Counted from the stretch's first letter, positions 19,690 to 29,289 are shown. The stretch: DNA of 64,000 nucleotides from Vibrio breoganii (GCF_001677275.1 NZ_CP016177.1:2480001-2544000), one strand, 5' to 3'. Notes: generated by a model not told the origin, from the letters alone. Numbers and translations are program-made.

Positions 19690-20531
19690 ACTTGTTGCCA
19701 CCCCCATAAACATGGCGTTTTGTATTTCGGCTTTTGCATAACGTATGTATCTTTCATTGCGTCAAATAGATGCCGATTTGCGACGGTTTGTTTGTCTGAA
19801 GTAAATGCCAGCAGCAAAGCCTTATGACACAACTGATTAATAATTCTTGGTATTCCTGAGGCTGCCCGCCAAATAGACTTTTTCTGGCTCAGATTAAATA
19901 AGTCTTTGCTCCCCCCGCATGAGGTAATGCGATGGTCTATATAGGCAGAAGCTTCGGCTAATGTCAGTGGTCGCAACTGAGCACTGAATGTGATTCTCTG
20001 GCGAAACTGACGCAAATGATGCTGTGCTAAACGCTCTTCGAGTTCAGGCTGACCAATCAATACTATTTGCAGCAGCTTACTGTTTATGGTTTCAAGGTTG
20101 CCAAATAGGCGTATGGTCTCTAATGCTTCGTCACTCAAGGCCTGCGCTTCATCAATCAAGGCAACAACAGGTTTCCCTGCTTCTCTTAGTTCCACCAACT
20201 TACGCTGAACATTGTCAACAATGGCTCTGGAGTCACTGGTGTCCACTTGCAACTCATTAGCGATCGCAAAGCGAATGCCATCACCGTCTAGTACTGGGTT
20301 GGGTAAATAAACCAATGAATAGTCATGCTCAAGTTGCTCTATGAGCATTCGACAAACCATAGTCTTACCCGTCCCCACCTCGCCGGTAAGCTTGATAACA
20401 CCTTCGCCCATGGTTACCGCAGACATAACGGTATGGATGGCCTCATAATGCGGAGCCAAACCATGGAAAAGTTCTGTATTAGGCGTCAACCCGAACGGGG
20501 GCTGACTAAAGCCAAATCGCGAAAAATACAT
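19686..20531 (-). CDS. mshM: MSHA biogenesis AAA ATPase MshM (ExeA-like)
   Basis: A 281-residue cytoplasmic AAA ATPase of the ExeA/GspA family. Walker A is GEVGTGKT (about residues 50-57) and Walker B is VVALIDEAQ (about 122-130). Conserved arginines (RQRITFSAQL) and the sensor segment IPRIINQLCHKALLLAF follow. Relatives help secretins assemble through peptidoglycan. It lies directly after mshL, with its ATG touching the mshL stop, fitting a role in secretin assembly. There is no C-terminal peptidoglycan-binding domain of the kind seen in longer ExeA proteins. Confidence 0.92.
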   Translation of the reverse strand: MYFSRFGFSQPPFGLTPNTELFHGLAPHYEAIHTVMSAVTMGEGVIKLTGEVGTGKTMVCRMLIEQLEHDYSLVYLPNPVLDGDGIRFAIANELQVDTSDSRAIVDNVQRKLVELREAGKPVVALIDEAQALSDEALETIRLFGNLETINSKLLQIVLIGQPELEERLAQHHLRQFRQRITFSAQLRPLTLAEASAYIDHRITSCGGSKDLFNLSQKKSIWRAASGIPRIINQLCHKALLLAFTSDKQTVANRHLFDAMKDTYVMQKPKYKTPCLWGWQQV

Positions 20532-22168
20532 TATTGCCCTTCAGGGAACCACTCATTCAATAAGTTGCGCGAACGCTCAATCTCTTGCTGCCAGGTATTC
20601 ACACCGACAACCGTCGGCTTAAGCAAAATAACTAGCTCAGTTTTTTCTGTTGTATTCACTGTATTGCGGAATAAATGTCCGATAGCGGGAATGTCACCAA
20701 AGAAAGGAACCTTAGAGACAATTTCTTTACTGCCAGACTTCATTAGTCCACCAATCACAACCACATCACCGTCAGTGGCGCGAATAATGGTGTCGGATTC
20801 TCGAATAGAGCTTTTTGCCAGTGGCAACTGAATCACACCCGCAGTATCACCTAGATCAATCGCTTTAATTTCTGTGGTCACTTCAATAACCGCAGGGTGA
20901 ACATGCAGTAGCACATTGCCTTTGTCATCGATCTGTGGGGTCACATCCAAAGAGATACCAGAGAAGAAGGGTGTTAACTCGACGTCGGGAGCGACGTTGG
21001 CATTATCGCCACTGCCTACTGTGCTAGAGACATCAGTAACGAAATACTCATCTTCACCCACTTTAATCAGTGCTTTTTGGTTATTGGCGGCTGTCACTCT
21101 TGGACTGGATAGAACGTTTAGGTCACCCTGCGTCGCCATGAAGCTTAATACGGCTTCAAAGTTACCATCGGAAACCGTAACGCTGGTTGAGCCCCCTAAC
21201 AGATCAGCAATGGGATCTAAGCCCGCCAAACTAGCAGCAGCACGGTTCACTATCACATCAGCACCACCAATGGAGGCACTCATGTTTGACCATTCGATAC
21301 CTTGTTGATAGCCATCATTTAGGGTTACTTCTAGGATCTTGGTTTCGAGGATAACCTGACGTTGCAGGCGCTCTTGCGAAACGCCAAGAAAGCGACGAAT
21401 TTCACGAATTTCATCTGGGTAAGCACGAACAGTAATCACACTGGCTTGTGGGGAAACCACAACACTGCGCCCATCACTTGAACCAATCAAGGTCGCAACA
21501 GCGGTTTCTAGTTGAGTCCAGAAATCACTTTCACTGAGTGTTTCAATATCGGTTCCGCCGGTTTTTTCCGTTGAGCTCGAGCTTGATGAAGAGTTTGAAC
21601 TTGAACTCGAGCTTGAATCAGATGAACTGCTACCTGAGCTGTCATCTTTTGACGTTACTGAACCGTTAGTAATAGACGTTAAAGAACGTCCCATTCTCTT
21701 CATTTGTAAGTAGTCTACTGGGAGGGTTTCTGTACGAAGACCAGCAGGGTAAACCTGAATCACTTTGCCAGATTTAATCACATCGTAGCCGTACATATCA
21801 CGAACAACGTTCAGCACCTCGTCCATAGTGACGTCAGTAAGGTTAACCGTAATGCGCCCTTCTACATTAGGGTGAATCGCCGCACTAAACTCCGTGCCTT
21901 TTACTAAACTGGCAAAGAAAGCCTTAGCTTGCACGCCATTGGCTTGCACTCTAAAGCGCTTAATCGTTGGCTGGTCAGACGGAGACAATCCTTCAAGATC
22001 CGGCATCAGATCCGCTTGTACCGACTCTGGCAGTTCATCCAAACTTTTACTGTTGGCTTGATTAGCAGCTTCGTTCAAGGCTTGTTTTATCTCAACTGGA
22101 TCCTTGTGCCCCATTGAGCACCCAGATAAAACTGCTATAACCATCCCTAGGAATATAATACGCATCAA
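20531..22168 (-). CDS. mshL: MSHA outer-membrane secretin MshL
   Basis: The outer-membrane channel for the pilus. The 545-residue lipoprotein has a type II signal peptide ending in LSGC (C17). It then has a secretin N-terminal domain (GRITVNLTDVTMDEVLNVV, about residues 104-122) and the conserved secretin domain near 300-530, with the signature VPFFGDIPAIGHLFR. Between N-domain and barrel lies a polyserine linker (about residues 178-205) with very few other residues. Such serine tracts occur in several secretins and are probably flexible. The gene is coupled to mshM and lies 12 bases after mshK. Confidence 0.95.
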   Translation of the reverse strand: MMRIIFLGMVIAVLSGCSMGHKDPVEIKQALNEAANQANSKSLDELPESVQADLMPDLEGLSPSDQPTIKRFRVQANGVQAKAFFASLVKGTEFSAAIHPNVEGRITVNLTDVTMDEVLNVVRDMYGYDVIKSGKVIQVYPAGLRTETLPVDYLQMKRMGRSLTSITNGSVTSKDDSSGSSSSDSSSSSSSNSSSSSSSTEKTGGTDIETLSESDFWTQLETAVATLIGSSDGRSVVVSPQASVITVRAYPDEIREIRRFLGVSQERLQRQVILETKILEVTLNDGYQQGIEWSNMSASIGGADVIVNRAAASLAGLDPIADLLGGSTSVTVSDGNFEAVLSFMATQGDLNVLSSPRVTAANNQKALIKVGEDEYFVTDVSSTVGSGDNANVAPDVELTPFFSGISLDVTPQIDDKGNVLLHVHPAVIEVTTEIKAIDLGDTAGVIQLPLAKSSIRESDTIIRATDGDVVVIGGLMKSGSKEIVSKVPFFGDIPAIGHLFRNTVNTTEKTELVILLKPTVVGVNTWQQEIERSRNLLNEWFPEGQ

Positions 22169-22180
22169 ATTACTAAAGCC

Positions 22181-22507
22181 TTATTGTCTAACGTCTGAAT
22201 TAAAAAGTTCTAAGTGCCAAATTTTTCCGGCGCGAGCTACAACGACTCGTTCTGAGTTGATATGTCTGATTTCATAACCCGCCACAGACTGCCCATCAGA
22301 CAAGATCTTATCGTTAAGCATGGCAAAGCAATTGGAGCCTTCATCGCACACTATGCTTTGCAGGGTAGGCAAAGGGTATGTCTTTACCTTAGCGACCCCA
22401 GTGGATTTCTTTTTGTACCAACCTAAAGGCGCAGTAGGGTCTTGAGCAGCATAAGCAGCTTGCCCACCCACCAGCAAAGCAAGACCCATAATTATCACTT
22501 TAACCAC
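22181..22507 (-). CDS. mshK: MSHA biogenesis protein MshK
   Basis: A 108-residue exported protein with a signal peptide (MGLALLVGGQAAYA, cleavage before QDPT). The sequence QDPTAPLGW near the mature N-terminus resembles the PilP/GspC-like segment that contacts the secretin. The GTG start at 22507 has AGGAG seven bases upstream and overlaps the mshJ stop by 8 bases; an ATG 18 bases later is an alternative. Two cysteines (VCDEGSNCF) could form a disulfide. Confidence 0.85.
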   Translation of the reverse strand: MVKVIIMGLALLVGGQAAYAAQDPTAPLGWYKKKSTGVAKVKTYPLPTLQSIVCDEGSNCFAMLNDKILSDGQSVAGYEIRHINSERVVVARAGKIWHLELFNSDVRQ

Positions 22508-23141
22508 TGATAAACTCCTGTCTTGTGCCTAAGGTGTATACCTCTAAAACCAGCTCTGCCTTAGGATATTCTTGGACCTTGTAGTCGAAGCTACGCCAAA
22601 AATACTTCACAGGCATATCCTCAAGGGTCGCTAGGTAATCTTTGATATCAAAATAGCGGCCAGAGATGGTAATTCGCACTGGATGTAAGAAATAACCAGA
22701 GCTATCGCTTGTTTTAGTGATGGACTCAGCAGGTAGCGACTGTAGTGATTCCAACTTAAGCTTACCGCTACTGCCCAAAACCGTTTCTAAAAGCTGAGCC
22801 ATCTGGCTTGGCGCTATCAAGCTATCCACAACCTCAGACAATTCCTCAGAGAGTTGCTGGTTCTGTACAGTTAACTCAGTAAGCTTTTGATCGATCTCTG
22901 CATCTGGGTCTCGCTTCAGCTTGGCAATTAATACATCAATATCCGCTTGCGTCATCTGAACCGCGCTCATTTCTCGCTCAAGGTTTCGTTGTGCTTTACC
23001 TTTCTCTTCGGAAGCGGGATCCAACATAAAGGTTAACGAGATCAGAAGAATACCGACCCAACCGCCAATAGAAACCAACCACTTTTCACGGTCACTGAGA
23101 TCGGCGAAACGGTCACAGAATAAAAGCCACTGTTCTTTCAT
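22500..23141 (-). CDS. mshJ: MSHA biogenesis protein MshJ (PilO-like)
   Basis: A 213-residue bitopic inner-membrane protein. It has one membrane helix near residues 22-40 (WLVSIGGWVGILLISLTFM), a coiled coil near 45-105 and a PilO-like ferredoxin fold (FLHPVRITISGRYFDIKDYL). PilN/PilO-type proteins form the alignment complex linking platform and secretin. The start overlaps the mshI stop as TAATG. Confidence 0.88.
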   Translation of the reverse strand: MKEQWLLFCDRFADLSDREKWLVSIGGWVGILLISLTFMLDPASEEKGKAQRNLEREMSAVQMTQADIDVLIAKLKRDPDAEIDQKLTELTVQNQQLSEELSEVVDSLIAPSQMAQLLETVLGSSGKLKLESLQSLPAESITKTSDSSGYFLHPVRITISGRYFDIKDYLATLEDMPVKYFWRSFDYKVQEYPKAELVLEVYTLGTRQEFISG

Positions 23142-24580
23142 TATTTCACCCCAGCCTTAGCTTTAAGCTCAAATGTCACAACGTTGTCTTTATCTCTACC
23201 TATGTTCAGTGATTCGAAGGTTCTTCCTACCAAGGCTAACTCATCTTTAAATTGATTGACCCAACTAGGTACCGCCGCCGGCTCGCTGGCTATGCCAGAA
23301 AGGTCTAAACGAGTACTTGTAATCACAATGTGTTGCAGAGAGATATCGTTTCGAGCTTGTTCAGATAGCGCAACCATGATCCCTGAGTAGCCCACCTTTT
23401 GAGAGTCATCAAACTGCCCAACAGCCTTTAATGAGCTTCTTTTTGCTTCGATATCTTGCTCTATACGCTTGGCAGCATTGACCTTTGATTGCGTCGGAGT
23501 ATGGCTTGCGAGACGCTGTTGCAAGCTCGACTTCTCTCGATTAAGTAGTTCGGACTGGCTTTTAACGCTGACCAGCTTTTGTTGAAGGTCTGCGGTTTGT
23601 GTTTTTTCTAAATAAGTAAGGCCACCAATAGCCACAACCGTGATAACCCATAAGGCAACGACCTTATTCAGGTTCAGTAGCTCTTGTTTTGGTCTCAGGT
23701 GTTCTGGGTAAAGGTTAATGCTAAATGAAGTTAGCCCTGCCGCTGTTTTGCACAGCGCTATACCACAAGGCAGATGAGGATCAGATAAGGCACTTATCTT
23801 AGGATTCACTGAGTCCTGCAGACGAGCCATCAACTCTTCGATGTTGTCTTCGTCACAACATACTAAAAGCTGTCTAAATGACGATTGAGGCATAGAAGCA
23901 GCCAAGTAATCGGCACTGCGCTGAATATCCAGAGCAAGTGAGTCATACATTAGTGGCGTGCCATTCTCCCCCGTGATGGGTGCAACAATACCGCGTAAAC
24001 TGCGGTTAAATACTGGAGCTCCATCAACATAGGCAGCCAACTTGTAGCCATCATTGGCGCCACGTCTTAGTAATAGGAAGCTTTGTTGCTCGGTGGTCGA
24101 ATGTCCCCATACTTCATCTTCAGTGATGACTCGAGTGACATCAACATCGTTAGCTGAGCTGACTTCTAGAAGGGTTTGTAAGGTGCGTTTAGCCATTACA
24201 TAGGCTTGCACCTTTTGTCCGTCAGGCATCAAGCTGCCATCAGCAACAATTTCCGTGAACTTTTCAGTAATCAGGTCTTTGAGTAAAAATGGTAGGGCAA
24301 CGGGCCACTCTTCTTTTGGTAGTTGTGGTTTGTCTAGCTGGTAGCTCTGATAGTGCTGTGCACCAAGCACAACACAGGCCTTGCCTTTGATTAATTTACT
24401 AGACAGAGACTCTTTAAGAGCGCTCTCCCAGTTTCCATGAGCAATAGGAAAGAGTTCAGGAGCTTTTTCTGGGTGTGACAATTCAGACAAATACACAGCA
24501 TCGGTCTGAATCACTATGATTAATTGAAAGTCATCATCCTTTGATGAGGCTAGTTTTTTTAAGCTCGACAACCATGTCAT
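23141..24580 (-). CDS. mshI: MSHA biogenesis protein MshI (PilM/PilN-like fusion)
   Basis: A 479-residue protein. The first 290 residues resemble the actin-like PilM fold. One membrane helix follows (VVALWVITVVAIGGLTYL, about residues 308-325), then a coiled coil (about 328-375) and a PilN-like periplasmic domain (GIMVALSEQARNDISLQHIV). It therefore looks like a natural fusion of the PilM and PilN roles of other type IVa systems, completing the alignment complex with MshJ and MshK. Domain assignment is inferred from pattern rather than from a profile search. Confidence 0.85.
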   Translation of the reverse strand: MTWLSSLKKLASSKDDDFQLIIVIQTDAVYLSELSHPEKAPELFPIAHGNWESALKESLSSKLIKGKACVVLGAQHYQSYQLDKPQLPKEEWPVALPFLLKDLITEKFTEIVADGSLMPDGQKVQAYVMAKRTLQTLLEVSSANDVDVTRVITEDEVWGHSTTEQQSFLLLRRGANDGYKLAAYVDGAPVFNRSLRGIVAPITGENGTPLMYDSLALDIQRSADYLAASMPQSSFRQLLVCCDEDNIEELMARLQDSVNPKISALSDPHLPCGIALCKTAAGLTSFSINLYPEHLRPKQELLNLNKVVALWVITVVAIGGLTYLEKTQTADLQQKLVSVKSQSELLNREKSSLQQRLASHTPTQSKVNAAKRIEQDIEAKRSSLKAVGQFDDSQKVGYSGIMVALSEQARNDISLQHIVITSTRLDLSGIASEPAAVPSWVNQFKDELALVGRTFESLNIGRDKDNVVTFELKAKAGVK

Positions 24581-24629
24581 TTTTATTATCTACCACTACC
24601 TATTCACAGGATCTATTAAATACTAGTAT

Positions 24630-26639
24630 TTAACGGGGAACTTTATTCTTCCATCTATTCCTTCTACTAGGAATAGTCGATATTATTTTTTTGCTTTGTG
24701 ACGTTGGGGATGAAATAAAGTCGCTTTCTTTGGCAAAAAATCGCCCTTGACCACCATCTACACCCAGAGCAACTAATTGATTCCACTCTCGTTTGGTTTC
24801 TACACCCACCGCTATAACCTTAGTTTTTGTATTGGTACAGGCACCAATCAAACTTCTAATATAGAGTTGGTTCTCAGAGCGGTTCTCGATATTACGTACT
24901 AAGCTTCTATGCAACTTGAGGTAGTCGATCGCAGAGTCTTTGAGATAATGGGAGCTGATAATTGTGCGCCCAGCTTGATTGACAATGACCTTACATCCCA
25001 ACCCAGATAGCATCTTTAATACAGGACGCATAGCATCTAAGTAAGTCACCATCGGACCTTCCATAAACTCAAACGCTAATCTTTTGCGTTGTGAGGGAGT
25101 CAGCTGCAACAATTCATCTCTCAACCAATTGAAGTGCGAACGATATCTGAAAGGTTGTGCATAGAAGTTAATAGAATAACATGAATCTTGAGCATCTTTC
25201 TTCAGAAATTTTACGATGCTTAACAAAACGTTTCTATCAAGTTGCCTCTCATAACCCACCTGTCTAATGGCTGGGCTAAATTTCGAAGCCTTCAATATCT
25301 TGCCTTGCTCATCGAGTATTCGACTAAAGATCTCTTGGTGAATCAGGTCAACCTCGCCTGATTCATTTAATAAAAAGCATGGCTGCTTAATCAGTATTAG
25401 TTTATCTGCATTCAACTGTTTATCGAATAGCGTGCGCCACCTAACACTGCCACGCTCTGAAGATGCCGTGTTAACCTTATTAAAGCGACTCCAATTATTG
25501 GAACCTTCTAGTTGAGCACTTTTAAGCGCCGTCTCAACCTCATTCAAAATATCGGTTTTGCGTTCACCTTGTTGATATACCGTCATACCCGCATGTAGCC
25601 AGTTTTCAGGATCCAACCCTTCTAATGGCTCAAGCTTTGCTACTTGCTTTAATACTTGAGAAGCCAAGTTAGAAAGATCTGCAGGAGATTGATTGGGAAC
25701 AAGTGCGGCAAAAGTGGCTTCAAAATAGCGGGCAAACACTACATCGGGAAAGCGATTAACACAGTTGGCGACTGCCTCCCCTAAGTTAACAATAAATCTG
25801 TCTTTCTGCTCTTTAGTTAAACTATCTCGGATCTCTACCCAGTCATTCACCTGCACAACGATCACACCACCAGCTGCGCCACTTTCGGTAAGCGTCGACT
25901 CCAGTTTGTTGTCAAATGAAAGGCGGTTGGCAGCACCCGTCAATTGATCAAGGAAGGTTTGTGAGCGAATGAAGGTATCGAATCTACTACGCTCTTGTCT
26001 TGCATCTTGCAGTTCAGCAATCATCTTATCTAGTGCTTCACTGGCGGTGTATGGCCACTCTAAGTGATCACCAACCGCATACTGCTCCACTCTACCGGCT
26101 AAGATCATTCGCCCGCGTTCTTCTAGCAGTTCCGAGCCTTGCAGCTGCTCACGCAACCAGCGCACACCTTGTATCAAGCAAATAGCAATTAAACCGAACG
26201 CTAATGTCAAAGACCATAAAGCGCCTACCGAATAGCTATATCCGATATAGGGTGGTAACACCTTCACATTGACAGTATATGAGGGGTTCAAAACAAGGGG
26301 GTTGGAGATAGAAATCAACCGGGTTTGATCAAACTGAGCTTCAGTATCGTGATAATGAAAGATGACAGAGTTTGGCGTCGAGACTTCTAGTTCAATAACG
26401 TTACTGGCTTTGATTATTTTTGGGATCCAGCGACGTAGCTCTCCAGTTTCAACATGCTCAAGCAGTTGTTGGTCTATGACCTTAACAATGCCTTGCACAG
26501 AATGCTTGGTGTATTCCTGACCAAGCTGCTTAATAGAAAGCGCACCCCCAACGAAGAGGATGAATACCGCACTAATCACAATCATGGTCACAAAGGCAAC
26601 CAAGCGAGTGCTGAGTTTTAGAGAAGGGGTTGAGCGCAT
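24630..26639 (-). CDS. csrD: MshH/CsrD: membrane protein with degenerate GGDEF and EAL domains
   Basis: First gene of the msh locus. The 669-residue protein has two membrane helices (about residues 14-34 and 135-155), a HAMP-like linker with coiled coil, a GGDEF domain (about 220-385) and an EAL domain (about 400-640). Both active sites are degraded: FEATF stands where GGDEF should be (ARYFEATFAAL), and EFM stands for EAL (AFEFMEGP). E. coli CsrD is also catalytically dead and promotes RNase E decay of the CsrB/CsrC RNAs. A similar role here is inferred. It follows the ssb terminator, so it should have its own promoter in 26640-26732. Confidence 0.9.
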   Translation of the reverse strand: MRSTPSLKLSTRLVAFVTMIVISAVFILFVGGALSIKQLGQEYTKHSVQGIVKVIDQQLLEHVETGELRRWIPKIIKASNVIELEVSTPNSVIFHYHDTEAQFDQTRLISISNPLVLNPSYTVNVKVLPPYIGYSYSVGALWSLTLAFGLIAICLIQGVRWLREQLQGSELLEERGRMILAGRVEQYAVGDHLEWPYTASEALDKMIAELQDARQERSRFDTFIRSQTFLDQLTGAANRLSFDNKLESTLTESGAAGGVIVVQVNDWVEIRDSLTKEQKDRFIVNLGEAVANCVNRFPDVVFARYFEATFAALVPNQSPADLSNLASQVLKQVAKLEPLEGLDPENWLHAGMTVYQQGERKTDILNEVETALKSAQLEGSNNWSRFNKVNTASSERGSVRWRTLFDKQLNADKLILIKQPCFLLNESGEVDLIHQEIFSRILDEQGKILKASKFSPAIRQVGYERQLDRNVLLSIVKFLKKDAQDSCYSINFYAQPFRYRSHFNWLRDELLQLTPSQRKRLAFEFMEGPMVTYLDAMRPVLKMLSGLGCKVIVNQAGRTIISSHYLKDSAIDYLKLHRSLVRNIENRSENQLYIRSLIGACTNTKTKVIAVGVETKREWNQLVALGVDGGQGRFFAKESDFISSPTSQSKKIISTIPSRRNRWKNKVPR

Positions 26640-26732
26640 GAAGATTCAATCCTTGAATTTCATCAGTAATCTACAGGATATACAGGTCGGGGGTGAATGG
26701 TACTATTTTTGCCATAAAAGCAGAGGGCGGTT

Positions 26733-26760
26733 AAAAAAATGGCCCCTTTTAGGGACCATC
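26733..26760 (-). terminator. intrinsic terminator after ssb
   Basis: On the minus strand an eight-pair stem ATGGTCCC / GGGGCCAT (one G-U pair) with loop TAAAA is followed by seven T. It lies about 40 bases after the ssb stop and insulates the msh locus from ssb transcription. Confidence 0.87.
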
Positions 26761-26798
26761 TTGTTATTTTTCAATAAGTTTTGAGCTCAAGGCCGGTT

Positions 26799-27359
26799 TT
26801 AGAACGGAATGTCGTCGTCAAAATCCATTGGCGGCTCATTGTACTGCTGAGGAGCCTGTTGTGGCTTCTGCTGCTGTTGCTGTTGAGCTGGCTGATGAAC
26901 TTGAGGTTGTTGAGGTTGACCCCAACCGCCTTGTTGCTGTTGACCACCTTGAAGAGCGCCACCGTACTGCTGGCCACCTTGGTTTTGTGAAGGAGCTTGA
27001 CCACCTTGACGAGAGCCTAGCAGTTGCATCTGACCAGTAGGCCACTGAACAACAACTTCAGTTGTATAGCGATCTTGGCCTGATTGATCCTGCCACTTAC
27101 GAGTTTGCAATTGGCCTTCGATGTATACTTGTGAACCCTTTTTAAGGTACTCACCTGCAATCTCAGCAGTCTTACCAAACAGAACAACACGGTGCCATTC
27201 TGTTTTCTCGCGTTGCTCGCCATTGGCTTTGTCTCGCCAAGTTTCAGAGGTAGCAATTGTAATGTTTGCAATTGCATTGCCATTTGCGGCGAAACGAACC
27301 TCAGGATCTTGTCCTAAGTTACCCATAATAATTACTTTGTTGACGCCACGGCTAGCCAT
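26799..27359 (-). CDS. ssb: single-stranded DNA-binding protein
   Basis: SSB coats single-stranded DNA in replication, repair and recombination. The 186-residue protein has the OB fold at about residues 1-110 ([20 protein letters not shown]) and a long glycine/glutamine-rich linker (about 113-175). It ends with the acidic tip MDFDDDIPF, which recruits partner proteins. The ATG at 27359 is preferred over one 12 bases upstream, because GGAG lies six bases before it. No LexA box of the E. coli type is apparent in the divergent region with qstR. Confidence 0.97.
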   Translation of the reverse strand: MASRGVNKVIIMGNLGQDPEVRFAANGNAIANITIATSETWRDKANGEQREKTEWHRVVLFGKTAEIAGEYLKKGSQVYIEGQLQTRKWQDQSGQDRYTTEVVVQWPTGQMQLLGSRQGGQAPSQNQGGQQYGGALQGGQQQQGGWGQPQQPQVHQPAQQQQQQKPQQAPQQYNEPPMDFDDDIPF

Positions 27360-27558
27360 GTATCGCTCCATTTGTTTCTTTATTTCGCTAATACGCCAAG
27401 CATAACATGCCTAACGGACTACTTAAATCACTAGAAAGTGTATTCGAGAACCTCAACCACTGCGCAGGTACTGAGCACAAACCGACACACTTGGTTGCAT
27501 TTTTTTCGGATTATTACGCAAAATTATGCAACAAAAAGCATAATATAGGCATTCTTAT

Positions 27559-27571
27559 TGAATAAACACGC
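27559..27571 (+). promoter_or_regulatory. possible LuxR/HapR-type operator upstream of qstR
   Basis: TTATTGAATAAAC, about 75 bases before the qstR start, resembles the TTATTGATAAAT half of LuxR/HapR operators. HapR is known to activate qstR in V. cholerae. Only one good half-site is visible, so this is a weak call. Confidence 0.35.
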
Positions 27572-27645
27572 AAAAACTAGTGCCTAGTTTCGCAAACTAA
27601 AGGAATGCAAAAGAGACTAGATGTAGGCAACAGGGAGAAAGATGT

Positions 27646-28281
27646 ATGTATTTTGATGGAATAAATTCTCAGCTTTTTTTGCATGAGAACTGTGGTTTTG
27701 ATAACAAGACGGTCGAACAACTAATAAAGGCTTCTGAGATTCAACTTCACTCGCTCGAAGATTGGCATCAGAAATACAAGCCGAGTATGACACCGGTGAT
27801 CTTGGTGGATTATAACGATCCTACGTTTGACCCTACCGATTTCGAGAATCCCAGCTTTCCCGGGCAAAACATCAACATGGTGATCACTCAGGCGCCCTTG
27901 CACCTCAAAACCACTGACCTACTCAAATATGGCCGTCTTCGTGGCATCTTCTATAAGCAACAATCCATTGAGGAGATCGCAGCGGGTTTACGCACCCTTA
28001 GTGAAGGAAACTCTTGGTTGAGCCGTGGGGTTACCGATCAATTGCTGTCCTATTATCAGTCGGTGCTGATTCGCTATGCCCCTCCACACACGATTAATTT
28101 AACTCGTCGCGAAATGGAAGTGCTTGAAGCATTGCGAATTGGCAAATCAAACTATGGCTTAGCTGAGCAGTTGTTTATCAGTGAGCACACCATAAAGTCC
28201 CATCTATATAAGATATTTCGCAAAATTAAGGTCAAGAACAGAGAAGAAGCGGTTGTCTGGGCCCACCATTTCTTACCATAA
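27646..28281 (+). CDS. qstR: LuxR-family regulator, QstR-like competence/T6SS activator
   Basis: A 211-residue protein of the VpsT/CsgD subclass of LuxR regulators. The C-terminal helix-turn-helix (about residues 147-208) contains LTRREMEVLEAL, ISEHTIKSHLYKIFRKI and the end RAAV-like REEAVVWAHHF. The N-terminal half would be a receiver-like fold without a clear phospho-acceptor pocket. Its position next to ssb and galU matches V. cholerae QstR (VC0396), which integrates HapR and TfoX input to activate natural transformation and type VI secretion genes. The orthology is inferred from synteny and family; the function is not proven in this organism. Confidence 0.82.
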   Translation: MYFDGINSQLFLHENCGFDNKTVEQLIKASEIQLHSLEDWHQKYKPSMTPVILVDYNDPTFDPTDFENPSFPGQNINMVITQAPLHLKTTDLLKYGRLRGIFYKQQSIEEIAAGLRTLSEGNSWLSRGVTDQLLSYYQSVLIRYAPPHTINLTRREMEVLEALRIGKSNYGLAEQLFISEHTIKSHLYKIFRKIKVKNREEAVVWAHHFLP

Positions 28282-28388
28282 AGTGACAATACTGGGTAAT
28301 TTAACCAAAGTGTATTTTATATCGACGAATTGTAATGATAGAGTTAGGCGCAACAACTTTATAATAATGATTCAGTTAGGTTACCCCC

Positions 28389-29267
28389 ATGATTAAAAAA
28401 TGTCTTTTCCCTGCCGCAGGCTACGGCACCCGCTTTCTTCCTGCGACTAAATCAATGCCAAAAGAGATGATGCCAGTGGTTAACAAACCACTGATCGAAT
28501 ACGGCGTTGAAGAAGCGATCGATGCGGGTATGGATGCTATGTGCATCGTAACCGGTCGAGGTAAGCATTCCATCATGGATCACTTTGATAAGAATTATGA
28601 ACTGGAGCACCAGATTCAGGGCACCAACAAAGAAGAGTTGCTGGTTGATATTCGCGATATCATCGAATCGGCTAACTTTACCTATATCCGTCAACGTGAG
28701 ATGAAGGGTTTGGGTCACGCTATTTTGACAGGCCGTGAACTAGTGGGCGATGAACCTTTCGCAGTGGTTCTTGCTGATGATTTATGTGTCAATGAGGAGC
28801 AAGGTGTTCTAGCTCAAATGGTTGCGCTATATAAGCAGTTCCGCTGCTCTATCGTTGCCGTTCAAGAAGTACCAGAAGAGGAAACTCATAAATACGGTGT
28901 TATCAAAGGCGAGATGATCAAAGACGACATCGTGCGCGTTGATGACATGGTAGAAAAACCAGAACCTGGTACAGCGCCAAGTAACCTAGCCATTATCGGT
29001 CGCTACATCCTAACTCCTGATATCTTCGATCTTATCGAAGCAACAGAGCCTGGCAAAGGCGGCGAGATCCAAATCACTGATGCTCTACTTAAGCAAGCTA
29101 AAGCTGGTTGTGTTCTCGCATACAAATTCAAGGGCACTCGTTTCGACTGTGGTAGCGTTGAAGGCTACATTGAAGCAACCAACTACTGCTTCGAGAATGT
29201 GTATCTCAAAGATCAAAAAGCCACTGAGCTTGGCAAGCAGTCTACGCACAAAGAACCAACGACTTAA
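28389..29267 (+). CDS. galU: UTP--glucose-1-phosphate uridylyltransferase
   Basis: GalU makes UDP-glucose from UTP and glucose-1-phosphate for polysaccharide and LPS core synthesis. The 292-residue product begins with the nucleotide-binding signature AAGYGTRFLPATKSMPKEM (residues 9-27). It contains VLADDL near residue 128 and EKPEPG near 191, typical of the family. TATAAT at 28360-28365 is a possible -10 element just upstream, without a good -35. An intrinsic terminator follows. Confidence 0.97.
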   Translation: MIKKCLFPAAGYGTRFLPATKSMPKEMMPVVNKPLIEYGVEEAIDAGMDAMCIVTGRGKHSIMDHFDKNYELEHQIQGTNKEELLVDIRDIIESANFTYIRQREMKGLGHAILTGRELVGDEPFAVVLADDLCVNEEQGVLAQMVALYKQFRCSIVAVQEVPEEETHKYGVIKGEMIKDDIVRVDDMVEKPEPGTAPSNLAIIGRYILTPDIFDLIEATEPGKGGEIQITDALLKQAKAGCVLAYKFKGTRFDCGSVEGYIEATNYCFENVYLKDQKATELGKQSTHKEPTT

Positions 29268-29289
29268 TCGTTAGGCTTTATCCAATACA

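Noticed and set aside
26828..27045. Open frames in the glutamine-rich part of ssb on both strands
   Set aside because: They are shadows of the CAA/CAG-rich codons in the SSB linker.
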